In this document: in pieces, positions 1 to 12,690 of the stretch | Layout: every line of letters begins with the position of its first letter | Position numbering within the stretch: position 1 is the first letter of the stretch | Source of the DNA: Aquatica leii | Lineage: Eukaryota > Arthropoda > Insecta > Coleoptera > Lampyridae | NCBI GenBank assembly: GCA_035610365.1 | Contig: CM069432.1 | Span: forward strand, 180,529,027-180,593,026 | Length of the DNA stretch: 64,000 bases | Reading direction: 5' to 3' | Position numbers and translations under genes: made by a program | Notes under the pieces: generated by a model | Databases searched by the model: none | What the model was told of the DNA's origin: nothing | The model's input: the letters and a program-made list of their open reading frames with translations, nothing else

Positions 1-888
1 TTGCTAAACTCAAAAATAAAAAAATTCTCATCTAAATAAATATAGTACTTTTGTCATTCGATGTTAATACAATTTTGAAACGTTTATTATAATTTAAAAA
101 ATACATTGTTTGTTCAATAACTGGTATTTTGTACAAATAATAACCACATAAAAATAATCTAATAAAAAATAATCGATTAACGAAATTACATGTTCACTAA
201 ATAACAGTTTAATTTTCATGTAACACGCGCATCCGAGTATTTTTTTACTTTTTACAACCATCATAATTAACACTAATTGTTTGTACAGAAAGCAAATTAA
301 AGATAAATAAGATTACATTGAAATTTGTGCAGAAAACGTTTGTTAATTTTATTTATAACAATTAACTCTATTATCGTACCAAATTTCATTTATTATATTT
401 GTTTTTCCTGCTATTTACAACTACTTTTGTAATTACTATTGTATGAAACACACATAAAAAATAAAATGAACTGTATTTTCTAGATTTTATGATTTTTATT
501 TATAGATTATAGCAATATTAGGATTGTTAGACGTGTCGTTGTGATAAGATAGAAAATTTTAAAAATTTGATAAAAACGAACAAATTTGCTAAAAAAGCAA
601 TAACTTTTAACTATCTATGTTTTTGACCAATATGATCACTAATTCAAGATCACAGTATCACCTAAAAAAAGAATATTATTGGTAATTTTTCATATTTTAA
701 AAATTACTACACACTGCTTATAATAAATATAATGTAATAAATCTTAAATCCAAAAAAATATTTAAAGATTTGTTTAAATGTTCCATATAAAAAAATACCA
801 ATTTTGTACTGTCCTGCTTTTTTGGCACAACATGTATACTCTACAATAATTTAAAAATGCGCACATTTAGTAACCATATAGTAATACA
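1..888. other. AT-rich DNA without a recognised gene
   Basis: No open frame of note, no recognisable domain and no clear repeat boundary is seen on either strand. The stretch is made of A- and T-rich runs typical of the whole window. Confidence 0.5.
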
Positions 889-1001
889 GTGAGATCGAAA
901 TTATTTTCAAACCACGTGGCCTTGTAGATAAGGTAACGCAGTAAATATCCATTAAAAACGTAAAAAAACAGGTCACGTGGCTTGCCAATAATCTCGATCA
1001 C
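889..1001. repeat. Short inverted-repeat element (MITE-like)
   Basis: The left end gtgagatcgaaattattttc continues into accacgtggcc. The right end, read on the other strand, is gtgatcgagattattggc continuing into aagccacgtgacc. The two arms are about 30 bp, imperfect, and separated by about 50 bp of non-coding AT-rich DNA. Size and structure fit a non-autonomous DNA element or a decayed one. I see no convincing target duplication, so the superfamily is open. Confidence 0.45.
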
Positions 1002-2900
1002 CCGTTATGATATATACCTAGGTTGTACTATTACCTATAGTTTGCCAACAATGGGCAAACTTACGTTATTCTATCCTTGACTCATCTTAAACTTTGATAA
1101 TTTAGAAAGTAAGATTTTGTAAGCAACTTGTATCTTTTTTAACTCTTTAGTTTTATTTATTTGTCTTTTCTGGAATCAAAAAAATTGTCCTACCCTTCTC
1201 CCCTGATACCACTGTAACAACATATTTTGTTTAATTAAAAGCCTGCTTCATTGACATTATAGACGCTTGGATTTATTCGGGTATATCATGCAGAAATATA
1301 AAATAGTTTCTCATATCTACACGATTCATGCTTTTATTTTGCATTAAAGATACACACTTTATTCTACGTAGAAAATAGGTAGATAATGCGCAAATAATGT
1401 AAATAATGTAGATTATGTAGTTAATGGCGTATAAGATGTAGAAAAACGTTATTTTTAAAAACCCCGCTTAGCGACAACTGTTGAAGTTAGAATTCAACTG
1501 TTTTAACATACCGCATCAAAACCGATATTTTTACCTGAATTAAAATTAGAATAAAAAACCGTTAACAATAAAAAAATGTGTACTTAAATGTTTACCTATA
1601 AAATGTATATAATTTTCTTTGAAAATTTTATCAGAAAAGATGAAGATCTTTTTCACCGTTAAAAGTTGTTTAATAACCGAACTCAACTTACTTATTAAAC
1701 CATCTTTGATTACAAATGCTTTATGGATTTATGGAAGGAACTACCGGAATTCTTATTAAGTAAAAGTTTTTATCTAGTAACCGACTGCATACTAAGCGAT
1801 TTCTACTGTATAAAAATTGAGTTTGATAATAAATAATTTATAATACATATTTGAATAGTAAGTATTAAATAATTTCTAATCAAGTAAGAAAAATAGGTAA
1901 CTTTTTTTTGATATGATTCGGGCAAGAAAAAATAACAAGTTACGATTTTTAAAACATATTTAAATTTAAAGACTTGTCTTATTCGTCCGTTAACACATTT
2001 TTAACACCTTCTGTCACTTTAAATGCAAAGTATTAGATTACAATATCACTTATAATTAATGCATTATCTGTTAATTTCAGATTGTTTATTTGAATTATAA
2101 ATAAAATGTGTTGTGATTTGACAACTTTCTCTTTCTTTTTAAAAGAAGATACGGAAAAAAATAATTGCTTTTAATTTTTTTCGCGTAAGTAAATAAATAC
2201 GCTACAGGATGTGATTTGGAAAACGCATCATAAAGGTTTTAATTTTAAACCTATATTGTTGAATTATTTGATTCCTAAATTCTTTTAGAGAAGAAGCACA
2301 AACCAACATTTTATAGAAAAAAAAATACTTCATCCATTCATCCTATAAGTTACGACTTTTGATTTTTCAGAACCGTTAAAAAGAAAGAAATAAAATTTAT
2401 CTTTAAAAAAATCAATAAAGGCATGGAATTATACAACCAAACAAGTACACTTACATTTAAGTGTCAGTTACAGCAAAAATAGAAAATCATAGCAAATGTT
2501 TAAACAAACCACTAATTACTACTGTAGGAGGTATTCTAAACCAGTTTTTAAACGTTGCTGATTTTATTTTTAAAGTAACTGTAGGATGACCAAGGACATA
2601 AAAACTTAAGAATATTAACAAAATCACAAAAAAAACCTCTTACTACAACTACACATAAATTCGTAATGCTTATTAAAAAAATGGCGGTCTTTTTATGCGT
2701 AACGCAAAAAAAAAAAATTCATAACTACCAACCGCTATACCAACTTAAAATAAGGCGGCAGTTTCAAATTCAAAAATGCACTGCCAACACTACTAAACAG
2801 TGGCCCAACATGTCGTAAAACTGCTATATAACATTTGATAATTGATATTGTGATAAGCGCTCAACTTGAATACAATTTTTCAGTTTTCTACATTCTGAAA
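1002..2900. other. AT-rich DNA without a recognised gene
   Basis: Nothing with coding character or a convincing repeat boundary is visible. Confidence 0.45.
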
Positions 2901-2930
2901 TGTTTGTCCAGAATATATCTTAGACTTTAA

Positions 2931-3687
2931 ATGTCTTCAAAAAAAATGTTGGACGAAAGATCGAGGAATCTAGCAGCACAAATTGGACCTTATGGAAAAA
3001 CTGTAATTTATTAATTTGCGCACATCTTGACTTTTATATTCGGAGAGAACCTTTCATCAAAAACGAAATGTCTTAGTTGTCTACAGCAACTTTGGCCACC
3101 GCCAGAGCTATATTCTCTTCCAACAACTGAAAAAAACGCTTTTCTTCAGACAAAGTTATTTGCATTGAAAAAAATACTTGGTAACTTACATGTTAACTAG
3201 TAAAATTGTAAATTTCTTTATTTACAGACTTCACCTGAATACCATTACTTATGCCACTAAAACTGCAGTTCATTCAATTACTGAAGGAAATTGTAAAGAA
3301 AAAGCACACTCTAGTAACTATAAGTAATATTGATTTAAAAACTAGGTACTTTCTTTTATATTTATTTTCAGAATTAATCTATTGATGCAAAAGAGCAAAC
3401 TGCAACCAAAAATAGAAAAATTGCTAATGTATATTATTTATTTACATATTAGTTAATGAGAAAACTGCAACATGTGGTTTCAGAGGTTGAACAATAAAGA
3501 AAATAGAGTACTACTGCACGATTCTCAAATTACATTAAAAAGTTTTAAAGAAACATAATATAAGTTTACAAAATATCAATAAAAATATGGAAGTAATTGC
3601 TGGCAATTTGCATATCTTAAAAAGCTTAGATAATAACATGAAAACAATAGCAGATCAAATAACAGAATTAGATAAGACGATTGGATA
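2931..3687 (+). pseudogene. Possible Harbinger accessory-protein remnant
   Basis: Two short coding-like pieces lie on the plus strand. One starts at an ATG (2931) and reads MSSKKMLDERSRNLAAQIG before stopping near 3008. The other, about 3542-3687, reads about 48 codons of amphipathic helix, including NMEVIAGNLHILKSLDNNMK and ADQITELDK, then stops. The second piece ends about 100 bp from the end of a HARBI1-type transposase remnant on the opposite strand. PIF/Harbinger elements often carry a Myb/SANT-like protein beside the transposase, and its C-terminus is usually helical. That link is inferred from position and helix character only. No Myb domain was found. Confidence 0.25.
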
Positions 3688-3782
3688 AAGGCAATAATAA
3701 TTTAAGAAAAACAAATATTTATTACACTATTTAGCTTAAATTATGTTACGTATAATAAAAAATTAAAAAACAACTGTATAAA

Positions 3783-4170
3783 TTATTGAAAGTAATTTTC
3801 CACAAGTTGTCTCCTGGCTTTTATGCCCTCATTTCTATTAAAGTTTTCACATGCATTTATGTCATATTCTTAATTGATTCAATGGCGGTTCTGTCCTGTT
3901 GTGCATATATTGTGCAATATACCTCATGATATTACTATATTACTAATTTTTTCAGGGCTGGACCTTAAAATCCTCTCCCGCAGGAAACAGCAAAACCTAC
4001 TTTTTAGATCACCTATGCATCTTTCAACAATACTTTTGCCGAACAATTGCAATTAGTATAACGTTTTTGTGGGCTCCCAAGTGTTGCATGTAGTATTGGG
4101 GTCATAAGCGATAGCTATTGTGGATAGCTCGAATCTCCTAAAAGCCAAGAGTGGTGATCTCCAACCACAT
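3783..4170 (-). pseudogene. PIF/Harbinger (HARBI1-like) transposase C-terminal remnant
   Basis: The minus strand encodes recognisable pieces of a HARBI1-family DDE nuclease in order: SWLLGDSSYP (about 4165-4120, carrying the second catalytic Asp), then VERCIGDLKSRFCCFLRERI and the following SSPEKISNIV, ILHNIC, and finally GIKARRQLVENYF before a stop near 3783. These match the C-terminal half of Harbinger transposases, where the VERxxGxLKSRF block surrounds the last catalytic Glu. The reading frame is broken by at least two frameshifts and internal stops, and the N-terminal half is missing. The element is dead. No terminal inverted repeat or TWA target duplication was located. Confidence 0.75.
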
Positions 4171-4331
4171 AATAGGTTTGCAGTTTATTTTTTTGTATGC
4201 TTCATTTATATGTATATAAGAATCGTGTGTTGCATCAGCATATCGAGGGTTAATATTTAATGTTTTTCTTTGTAATCACAAATCTAAAAAAAAGTTAGAA
4301 CTGTTTTTAATAATCTTGATTTTGGATGTAT

Positions 4332-5682
4332 TGTGCATTCATAATGAAAGGAACTAATTCGTTTAAAATTGAGGTATGCATTTTGTCAAAAAACACTCGG
4401 ACACGTTGATTAGTGTTTTTAGTTGACTTTTTGACACAAGAAAATTATATACAGGGTGTCTCAAGAAGAACATATGCAGCCATAATTGATTTTTTGGAAT
4501 AATAACGTTTGAAATGGGAAATCTTAAAATGCACAGAAGTAATTAAATAAATTGTTTGAATTGAACAAAAACACTTTAAACAATCTTGTATGTGGTGTAT
4601 AATTTATTTAAAGCAATTCATCCTGATTGACATCCAATTATTAGATCTACTGTCAGTAAGATTGAATTGAAATTTGCTGAGCACGGCCACGTTAGTTACA
4701 TAAAGAAAGACCAGAAATTATATCAAAATATTTTCAACTAGACGTTTTAGTAGAAACTGTAAATAACCTCCACGTAGTCGTTAGGACAATCTCCAGGAAT
4801 TGTAATTTGTCATCGGAATCTGTGTACAAAAAAGTAAATATCATCTTTACAGGGTTCAGCTAATACAAGAACTACTAGAAGATATTTTTTTTTGATGAAG
4901 TTACTTTTGTTTTAAATGGATACGACAACAGGGGCAGCTGAAAATCCTTGTTGGACACATGACTGCCACACAGGATCGTTAAAAAATAAATGTTTAGTCA
5001 GATATTTTCAAAAATTGAATTCTTGGGTCTTAATTTTTTCAAGAAACTTTTAATGGAGAACGCTGCTTAGTTTAAACTCATTCCAACTCATGAAACTCAT
5101 GGTTCCAATATGATGGAACACTTCCTCATTTTCCAAGTTGTGGTTCTACAATTTCTTAATTTATCTTTTCCTAATAAATGAATTGAACTCAAAGGTTCTA
5201 TTGAGTGACCAGCAAGGTCACCGAATTTAACCTCATTAGCTTTTTTCTTATGGGGTTATTGAAATATAAAATTTATGTGAACAGACTAAATAATCTTAAT
5301 GACTTGAAACAGATAATACACCAAGAAATAACACTTATTCTATCAAAGATAATTGAAAAAGTTGAACTCTCGTTCTATTATTTGTTTTGTATGTTTTTTC
5401 ATTTATCATTTATCAAATTTCAAACGTCATTATTCCGAAAACCGCTGATTTAAAGTTATAGTATGTTATACAAAAATTAACCATACAATTAAAAAATGAC
5501 AATACATATATACAAAGTGTTTTATTGTATTAAAAAAATCTATAATGGCTGCATATGTTTTTTTTAAAATACCCTGTATATAATTTTCTTTTGTTAAAAA
5601 ATGTACAACTAAATATATTTTCACAAAATAATTACCTGAATTTTAAACGAATTTGTTTTTCATTATAAACGCACAGAGAAAT
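4332..5682. repeat. Long imperfect inverted repeat enclosing a mariner-like element
   Basis: The arms are about 4332-4497 and 5548-5682. Both contain, in mirrored order, an ataatgaaa block, attcgtttaaaatt, tttagttg, and agaaaattatatacagggt, then continue into catatgcagccat. The arms therefore extend about 100 bp outside the TA-flanked ends of the mariner-like element. Either the true element has much longer ends than a usual mariner, or a mariner sits at the centre of an older fold-back element. Confidence 0.6.
4452..5576 (+). mobile_element. Mariner-like DNA transposon, decayed
   Basis: Both ends begin CAGGGT and are flanked by TA, the usual Tc1/mariner target. The terminal inverted repeats share catatgcagccat about 20 bp inside each end. 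The interior holds a degraded transposase on the plus strand. The most readable part is near 5200-5330, FFLMGLLKYKIYVNRLNNL followed by DLKQIIHQEI. This matches the C-terminal 'WPPRSPDLTPLDFFLWG' to 'LKQRIRQEI' region of insect mariner-like transposases. An upstream piece near 4790-4880 also has the look of the preceding domain. Stops and frameshifts make it non-functional. It is about 1.1 kb, short for the group, so internal deletion is likely. Confidence 0.75.
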
Positions 5683-6519
5683 ATTATTCTAAATTTAATC
5701 ATTACGATTCATATTTAAAGCATTTGCTTTTTTTCCAAAATTGATCCACATTCAAATAAAATTAAACCTATATGTTCTAAAAGTTAAAGTTAATTTTGTA
5801 TTGCAATGTAAACATTTTTTTATTAAGTTACTTATAATTATAATAATGATATAACCAAAGTGTTTTGTTAGAATTAATACTACAAACTGATCAAATTCAA
5901 CAAATTTTATAAGAAATCATAAACGATTAATGTACCTAATAAATTATTACGAAACCACAAGTAGGAGTTTCAAGTAAGCATTTATGTTATCACTATTGTT
6001 TCACGCTGGTCTAAAATAAGGTATCAGCCATTGAATTTAAGCTAAGGATCACATTATATGCAAAACTCTTTGTTAAAGCTGTGGCAAAGATAAATTAAAG
6101 TGTAGCGTGGCTCCGACTGTCTTTTGTTGGAAACTATACGACATAGATTCATCGTTTTATAACCAGTGGCTTGCAGGACAGAACCTATAACTCACTACAT
6201 CGTCTAGTAAAGTATTGGAAACTATCAGAAACTTACAACGAACTTATCAGTAAGTATTGACTATGATTTTGAATATTTATGTTCACGTTAGTTATATATT
6301 TGAATTATGTCGCAAAGCTTGCACATTTTTTGGCACGTATGACTTAGTTTTTGCAATGAAATGAAATTATCGTGCCTTTTACAGAAAATAATTGAATTGA
6401 AAATGATTTGAACATAATATTTGAGAAGGTGAACTTGGGTCGATGGTAAAGTTTAGAAGGAAACTACCTAGTTAGAGAATGCTTTGACAGAAAAAAAATC
6501 ACTTTCTACAAGTTTTAAG
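5683..6519. other. AT-rich DNA without a recognised gene
   Basis: No coding or repeat signal stands out between the mariner-like element and the first PLE. Confidence 0.4.
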
Positions 6520-6591
6520 AAGATTATTTAAACTAAGATTGGTAAACCCTTTATTTTGTAAGAGTGGCTATAAAACCTACTTAGTTTTCTT

Positions 6592-6633
6592 ACGTCGCCC
6601 GTTTCGTGAAACGGTTGTGTCCACTTTTTCAGG
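6592..6633 (-). ncRNA. Hammerhead-ribozyme-like motif in PLE copy 1
   Basis: On the minus strand a CTGA-type core (CTGAAAA) is followed by a stem beginning GTGGA and closing TTTCAC, then GAAAC and GGGCGAC. PLE terminal repeats are known to carry minimal hammerheads with a CUGANGA...GAAAC layout and a very short stem III. The core here lacks the G of CUGANGA, so this copy is probably inactive. Confidence 0.45.
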
Positions 6634-6936
6634 CCAACTGAATTTATTAAAAAGAAAACAACATAAGTAAAAAGGCAGTTACAATTCGGTGAGATCTACA
6701 AATTTATCTTCTACTTATTATAAATGCTGTTTGATAATTATAGATGATTACTTACGGAAAACAAATACACAGTAGAATGGTCCGCACGTCATTAATACAA
6801 AATTAATAAATAACAAAAAACAAATAATGTAAAAATACACGAAAACCACTACAAAGTAAATCACTAACAAACAATTTTATGATCGTGTGATATAAAATAT
6901 AAGCAATGAAAAGATAACCTAAAACATACCCAAGGT

Positions 6937-7640
6937 CTAAGAAATATTTGAGATAAGGTTATTATAAACTGTACTAAGGTTGTTAGTATCAGTGTTGAAA
7001 TTAACATTATTCTTATGTTGTGTAATAAATATCATTTCTGCAACTAATCTTTTATACAATTTAGGTTCCACATCTAGTATTGAAGGATTACTAAAATCAA
7101 AATTATGCTGTAAATTAATATGGTGGAGAGCAAGAGCTGATTCAGCCTTTTTTTTACAATTATATTGGTGGTTCTTAATTCTGTTAATAGTTTTTTGTTT
7201 TGTTTGACCAATATAACATTCATTACAATCCATACAATCGATTTTATATACAACATTATGTTTGTCTAATAACTTATCTTTAATGTTGGAATAAATAATG
7301 TTGTAAATACAATTGTTATTATAAGTTGTTATTTTAAGGTCCGATGTTGTTAAAATAGGAATCAGCTTCTTAGTAAGACCAGGAACGTTAATGATTTTAG
7401 AAAATTTATATATAGAATTATTTTGAATAGATGATGATGGTGTACCGTTGCTGGTGTTAGTGTGAAACAAAATTCTATTAATCAGGTTATTAGGATAATT
7501 GTTGTTTTTGAGTAAATTTTTTGGTATATTAAGGTTTTTTATATGGAATTTAGAATTACTTAATCTTATTATTTTGTTTTTAATAGACTTTATAATGTTT
7601 ATTTTTTGATGGTGAGCATGTTTTGAAAAGAGACTATAAT
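6937..7640 (-). pseudogene. PLE C-terminal region with GIY-YIG endonuclease
   Basis: An open frame runs from about 7640 down to a stop at 6937. Only the part after an internal ATG at 7470 (177 codons) is a formal ORF, but the frame stays open for some 55 codons upstream, reading KNLNIPKNLLKNNN and similar. The endonuclease centre is VVYKIDCMDCNECYIGQTK, that is, the GIY-YIG pair (VYKI...CYIGQTK), with the family's Cys pair between. Downstream RIKNHQYNC and ALALHHINLQHNF correspond to the conserved Arg/His helix region. The domain nicks DNA for target-primed reverse transcription. The reverse transcriptase that should precede it is absent. This is one of the least damaged coding stretches in the window. 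Confidence 0.8.
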
Positions 7641-7835
7641 GTGATCTTTTGATGTTACATTATTGTTTACTAACATCACTAAAGAGCTCGTTTTAAAATT
7701 AATACATAAATATTGGAGGTATCTTAAGAGTCATACCACAATTGAGTTGTCCGACTCTTACAAAATAAAGGGTTTACCAATCTTAGTTTAATCACGCATT
7801 AGAAGGTATAAAACGCTTCTCTTAAGATTATTTAA

Positions 7836-10560
7836 CTCAGAAGGTGTAGATTAGACTAATATTCCAAGTGGGTAATATCTAACGGTAACATACTAATAAT
7901 GTTGATGCGTGTCGATATTGATGTCAAGGACAGTATTATTTGGATCGGTAGTATTAGCAATAATTATAAACTTTAATTTAATCAAGGATTAAACAATAAA
8001 TTGTAGTGATGATAGAAATACTACACATTTATATTGCATTTAGCAAATAAATATCTTTAAACTATGCGTATATTTACTGAAGTCATCCAAAAGTGTTTTT
8101 AGAATAATTCCAATTATTCATACCCTGAAACTGTGCGAAAGCAAACATTATGAAACTGCTTGCCTTAACTAATACAAAGTGTTATTTATGAAAAAACGTA
8201 ACAATCAACAGAAATCAGAAGAAACAGTACTGGTCATAACTATCGTTGTTCTCTACGATCACATTATTATCTTTGAGAGTAAATTATAAAAATTCTATAG
8301 ACAACGTAAATCACATAATTAGAATATTACAAAGAACAAGTTTTCATTATAATAACACCGAGTTTTATTTCTTAGTGCTCATAACCTTTAGAAATTTTTC
8401 ATTACCTTCAAAATAATTTTTTCGGGTGGTGTTTTTTCAAAAACTACAACAAATAGCTATTATAAACCTTTACAAACATTGTTATAAAATTAAACGTAAG
8501 ATCAAAAAATCTAGAAAAACTGTAGCGACCTATTTGGAATAATGAAGGCATAACCGAAAATGTGTTATATTTGAGAATATTTTAAAATGAAAGATAACAA
8601 GATACGTAGGTACTACAACAACAAATTTTTAAAATTCGTATATGATTAGTTTTCCGTAAACACGTAATAAGCCGCTTAATAATCAGGCCCACGCTAAGAG
8701 TCTTCACCGCCTTTGTTAGTTTACAGGTTGAATGTGTATAACAATAACATAAAAAAAAATTTATTCTTGTTTTTGTTGCTAATAACTTTATTTAACGAAT
8801 TTTTAAATGTATCCATTTTTTGTACTTTATTTTTCAATTACGAGAACCAAGTTTTGCCAACATACGATTGGCTATTGACAAGTCAAGTTTACGTAAAAAA
8901 ATTAGTTGACAACTTTTCAGCTTAGGTGTTTTAATTTTTAAACTTTATTTAAAAATTTGTTGTTATAATTTACTGCACTTAGATAGTCTTGCAACTTTAA
9001 AGATTTCTGGGACTTCTCAGGCTAGTTCTCCTTGAGGTTCAATGGCTACATATTTCAGTAAAAAAATTCTTAAATTTACTTTTAATTCTTATTTTTCTTA
9101 TATTAATAAACAGACAACTATTGTTTATAAAATTTGTAAAGTTTTTAAGATATTTAATTGTTAAATTTGTTTACTCTAAAATAATATTTTTGACTTTACA
9201 ATCGCAACAACCACGAAGTCAAAGACGAAACAAGCCGTATTTAGTAAAGAGGACAGTAAAATAAGTGTGAAATTGAGAAACCATATTTAAACTGTACTTA
9301 CACTTTTTTCTTTTTCTTTTCTCTATGGTAATTAAGTTTTTTCTCTAAATTAATTCTTAAAAACATTTTGTTTGTATTTTTCTGTTTATTCTGAAAAAAC
9401 TCTCTTTTCCGCTTTCATGAAAATAGTTTATTTTATAAATTTCCGCCTCTTCCTTAAAGTGCCGTCTTTGTGAATACGACAACACACTTTCGATAGTTAA
9501 TTAAGAATTAAGCGACCATAAATATGCAGAATGCGAAAGAATTACACGCTTAGATCCCTAATAATCATACGATCTACTGCTATGTGCACAAATTCAAAGT
9601 AGTCGCAGAAGCAGAACTTCCTTTTTGGAAAAATACTTGCAGAAGACTGTCTTTATAACAATGTATGCGTTATCATCAGTGGCCGATAACATTTTTGTGA
9701 CTGAAAATAATTCTAAATCAATTTTTGAAAACGCATCAAATAAATGTTTTGGAAACAATCCTAATCCAATTATATGATTTTTAAAAAAACCTTTACAACA
9801 CACATATTACATAACGTATTTATTATTTATAGCACGTGTTTACTTATAGTAAGAAAATGCTAGAGTAATAGTATTGTTTTAGAAAAAAAAATCTTTAACA
9901 AGCATTTATATTATAAAGAATTTGGAAACTTCAATTTTTACATGATTGAAAAATTAATATAAATGCAACTAATTTTACTAAGTTAATAATATAATTTTAA
10001 TAAAGACAAACACAAGTATGTAGTTTATATATCACTGACACTATATATTTACAAATACTGTCGGCGGATTAGATAATTAATCACTTAATGCAGCAATATA
10101 CCTATATATAACACCTTCTCCTTCTACACTAACGTTTTCTTCTTGAAGACTGAATATGCGTTTTCCGTAATTTGCTTTTTATATTTTCGTTTTATCTTTG
10201 TCTGAAATATTTCATTCATTTCGTAAATTGTTTCGAATATTCTCGAAGTCTCAGAATGTTTTAATATGATGCTGTTTTATTAAAAGGTGTATACGGTGTA
10301 TACCGCTGGGTTAGAGCAGAAGCATCCTATGTCCAAAAAGTACATTTTACAGTAGAGCACAAAAACTTGATATAATTTACCCTCGAGTTCTGCAGTACAT
10401 TTCTGACGTTGTGCAGACGACATAGGCTTAATAACCTTGTTTGTAACAAAAATGAACATAGAATAGTTTTGCTCTAATGTAGCGCTATAGAGAAACAATA
10501 ATTTGTACAAAACCATAACTATGCTAACTAACTAACTAAAAACTGAACTAACTTAACCAA
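7836..10560. other. AT-rich DNA without a recognised gene
   Basis: Short open frames occur (for example 8713-8925 plus and 9594-9803 minus) but none shows a recognisable domain or a codon pattern distinct from background. Confidence 0.4.
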
Positions 10561-10649
10561 GAGTCGCTGATTTTTTGCACACTAGATGGCGCTTGACAAT
10601 GCATCCGGTTTAGTTTAATTTTATTCAGCACTACCTCCTAAACTAAACC

Positions 10650-12690
10650 TTCAAAAACAAAATTTTGGTTTTGGTCCAATGTTGGAACACATATTCTTAA
10701 AAATGTTCTGGTTTATTGGTTTTGTAAACACGTCCTCAAGCTGATTTTCTGAACGAACGTATTCTACATCTAAAGTACCATTTTGATAGAGTTCACGCAC
10801 AAAATAGTAACGCACTTCAATGCGCTTGTAACGTTTGTGAAACTATCTGGCTGTCTATTAACAGAAGGTGTCTTTATTGATTTAGATTCGCCTATGTTAA
10901 AACGTTGCAGTAATTTCAAATACGAGTTGACTGCATTTTGTGTCGAACCCGCGATGAGATCATCGTCGAAGTAAATTCCTATCAATAATTTCTCTGTTTG
11001 ATTCTGCCGAATGTAAATTCACGAATCTGCTGTCGAACGAACAAAACCATTTGTTTCCATAAAAAAGTAAAATTTGTTGTTCTAACACCGAGGAGATTGT
11101 TTCAGACCGTATAAAAGTTTATTTAAACGACAAACACGACCTGATCCGTCAGCAAATTCTTCCGGTTGTGTAATGTAATCTCTGCATCTATGTTTTTATA
11201 CAAAAACGTTGTTTTTACGTCAAACTGGCTAAGCACTAATTTTTCTTCGACTGCGACTGCGATTAAAGTACGAATTGCGTCGTAACGAACAACCAGAGTT
11301 AAAGTCTCATCATAGTCGACTGTTGCACGTTGAAATATCTTACAAAGTATCAGGTTTGTATTTCACACGAAGCAACCCACGGTTATCTCTAACACGCTTA
11401 TCTTTTGGTAAAGATACCAAATCCCAAGTTTCATTTTCTTCAGAAGCATTCATTTCTTTATTTATAGCATACAATCATTTGTCTGAATTGTGACTTTTTA
11501 TAGTGTCATTGAAATTGGCCGTAGCAAATTTTTCGTGAACAGCTTCTGTTAAACATTGCACTATTTGCTTGATAACCTCATACTCTTCAAATCTAGCTGG
11601 AGGATTTATTATGCGAACCAAAAGTTTACTCTGGACTTCACCTTGAGGTTTCAAATTACTATCATCTGATTCCGGATTACTATTCAAGGGTAACTAATTT
11701 GTTGACTAATGTTCTTTTTCTATTTCTTTATCAATGTGTTCGCATTCAAATTCAATCACATCGTTTGTTGTGCATAATTTTTCCGGGCGTAATGTTGCCA
11801 AATTTAATTATGCGATGTTGAGACGGTACCTATATTTTGTCATCCTCCTTGTCGTTTACATAACCGATGAAGTGGCTAAACTGCTTTTTTATCGAATTTG
11901 GATAGAAACCTTTTTGTTATGTTTATGTAACATTCTGAATCAAAAATGCGCAAATAATCTAAACTGTTAAACACTCTGTTGTGCCATAACTCGAACGTAG
12001 TAGTGTCACATGGATGAGCCCAAAACGATTTTGGTAATTTACTGATCGAAAGCATTGAATCTCAGTTTAACTACGTGTCGGTTTGATTGTTTCGCGACGC
12101 CGTTTTGTTCCGACGCATCCGGACACATTAAACGAAATTCGATACCGCGATCGCACAACTCTTTTAACACTTCTTTATAATCAAATTTACGATCACAGTC
12201 GAAACAAAAAACTTTAACTAGCGGTGTTACATTCATTTAATAATCTTTTCAAATTTTCAATTACTTCGGACTTACGTTTCATTATTACGCTAAGCGGCTT
12301 GACGAACGGAGACGGTGACGAGCATCTAGAATGTACCAGACGTCATTTGACGAAGCGAGCGACTATTTGTTGTTTATACACACATTAATATTAACACTGC
12401 CGGATCCGTACACGAGCAGAAATTTATTTCCTGCTGTCCGAACGCGTTGCGGAATTGGAAATTTTTCAAATATGGCGAAATGTTGTTTATTTGCAGATAT
12501 GTGATGTGTACTACTGGAGTCTCATATCTAAGAATTAACATTATCTACGTCTCTATTGACTACAAGACCGGTGGCAAGAAACTTTCCTGCTTTGTTGTTT
12601 CTCTTTGAACTCGTATCGGAGTTATTTTTACTTGCCACCGACTTTTCTTTCGCTGCGATTCGTTTTTGGCAATTTGCAATAAGATGTCAT
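10650..12690 (-). pseudogene. Ty1/copia retrotransposon pol remnant
   Basis: Reading down the minus strand, copia-type domains appear in the canonical order. A possible Cys-knuckle of gag lies near 12690. A protease region with THHISANKQHFAIFEKF and VYGSGSVNINV follows (about 12490-12350). Integrase follows with GIEFRLMCPDASEQNGVAKQ (12236-12040). Reverse transcriptase follows with NETWDLVSLPKDKRVRDNRG near 11400, GSGRVCRLNKLLYGLKQSPR near 11100 and the catalytic YFDDDLIAGS at 10970-10940. The RNase H tail VEYVRSENQLEDVFTKPIN ends near 10690. Order integrase-before-RT places it in Ty1/copia. Frames are broken by many stops and parts between 11700 and 12040 are missing. Long terminal repeats were not identified. 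Confidence 0.85.

Larger units (their letters stand above)
6520..7835 (-). mobile_element. Penelope-like element copy 1, 5'-truncated, with flanking inverted repeats
   Basis: Identical 36-bp inverted repeats lie at 6530-6565 and 7754-7789 (one arm starts aaactaagattggtaaaccc). A 12-bp direct repeat, aagattatttaa, lies outside them at 6520-6531 and 7824-7835 and is a plausible target duplication. The enclosed minus-strand coding region is a GIY-YIG endonuclease, the hallmark of endonuclease-positive PLEs, followed on its 3' side by a hammerhead-like motif. The reverse transcriptase is missing, so this is a 5'-truncated insertion, which is usual for PLEs. Confidence 0.75.

Noticed and set aside
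3874-4056. 60-codon plus-strand ORF
   Set aside because: Antisense to the HARBI1-like VERCIGDLKSRF block on the minus strand.
9594-9803. 69-codon minus-strand ORF
   Set aside because: No recognisable domain, no splice context; length is within chance for this DNA.
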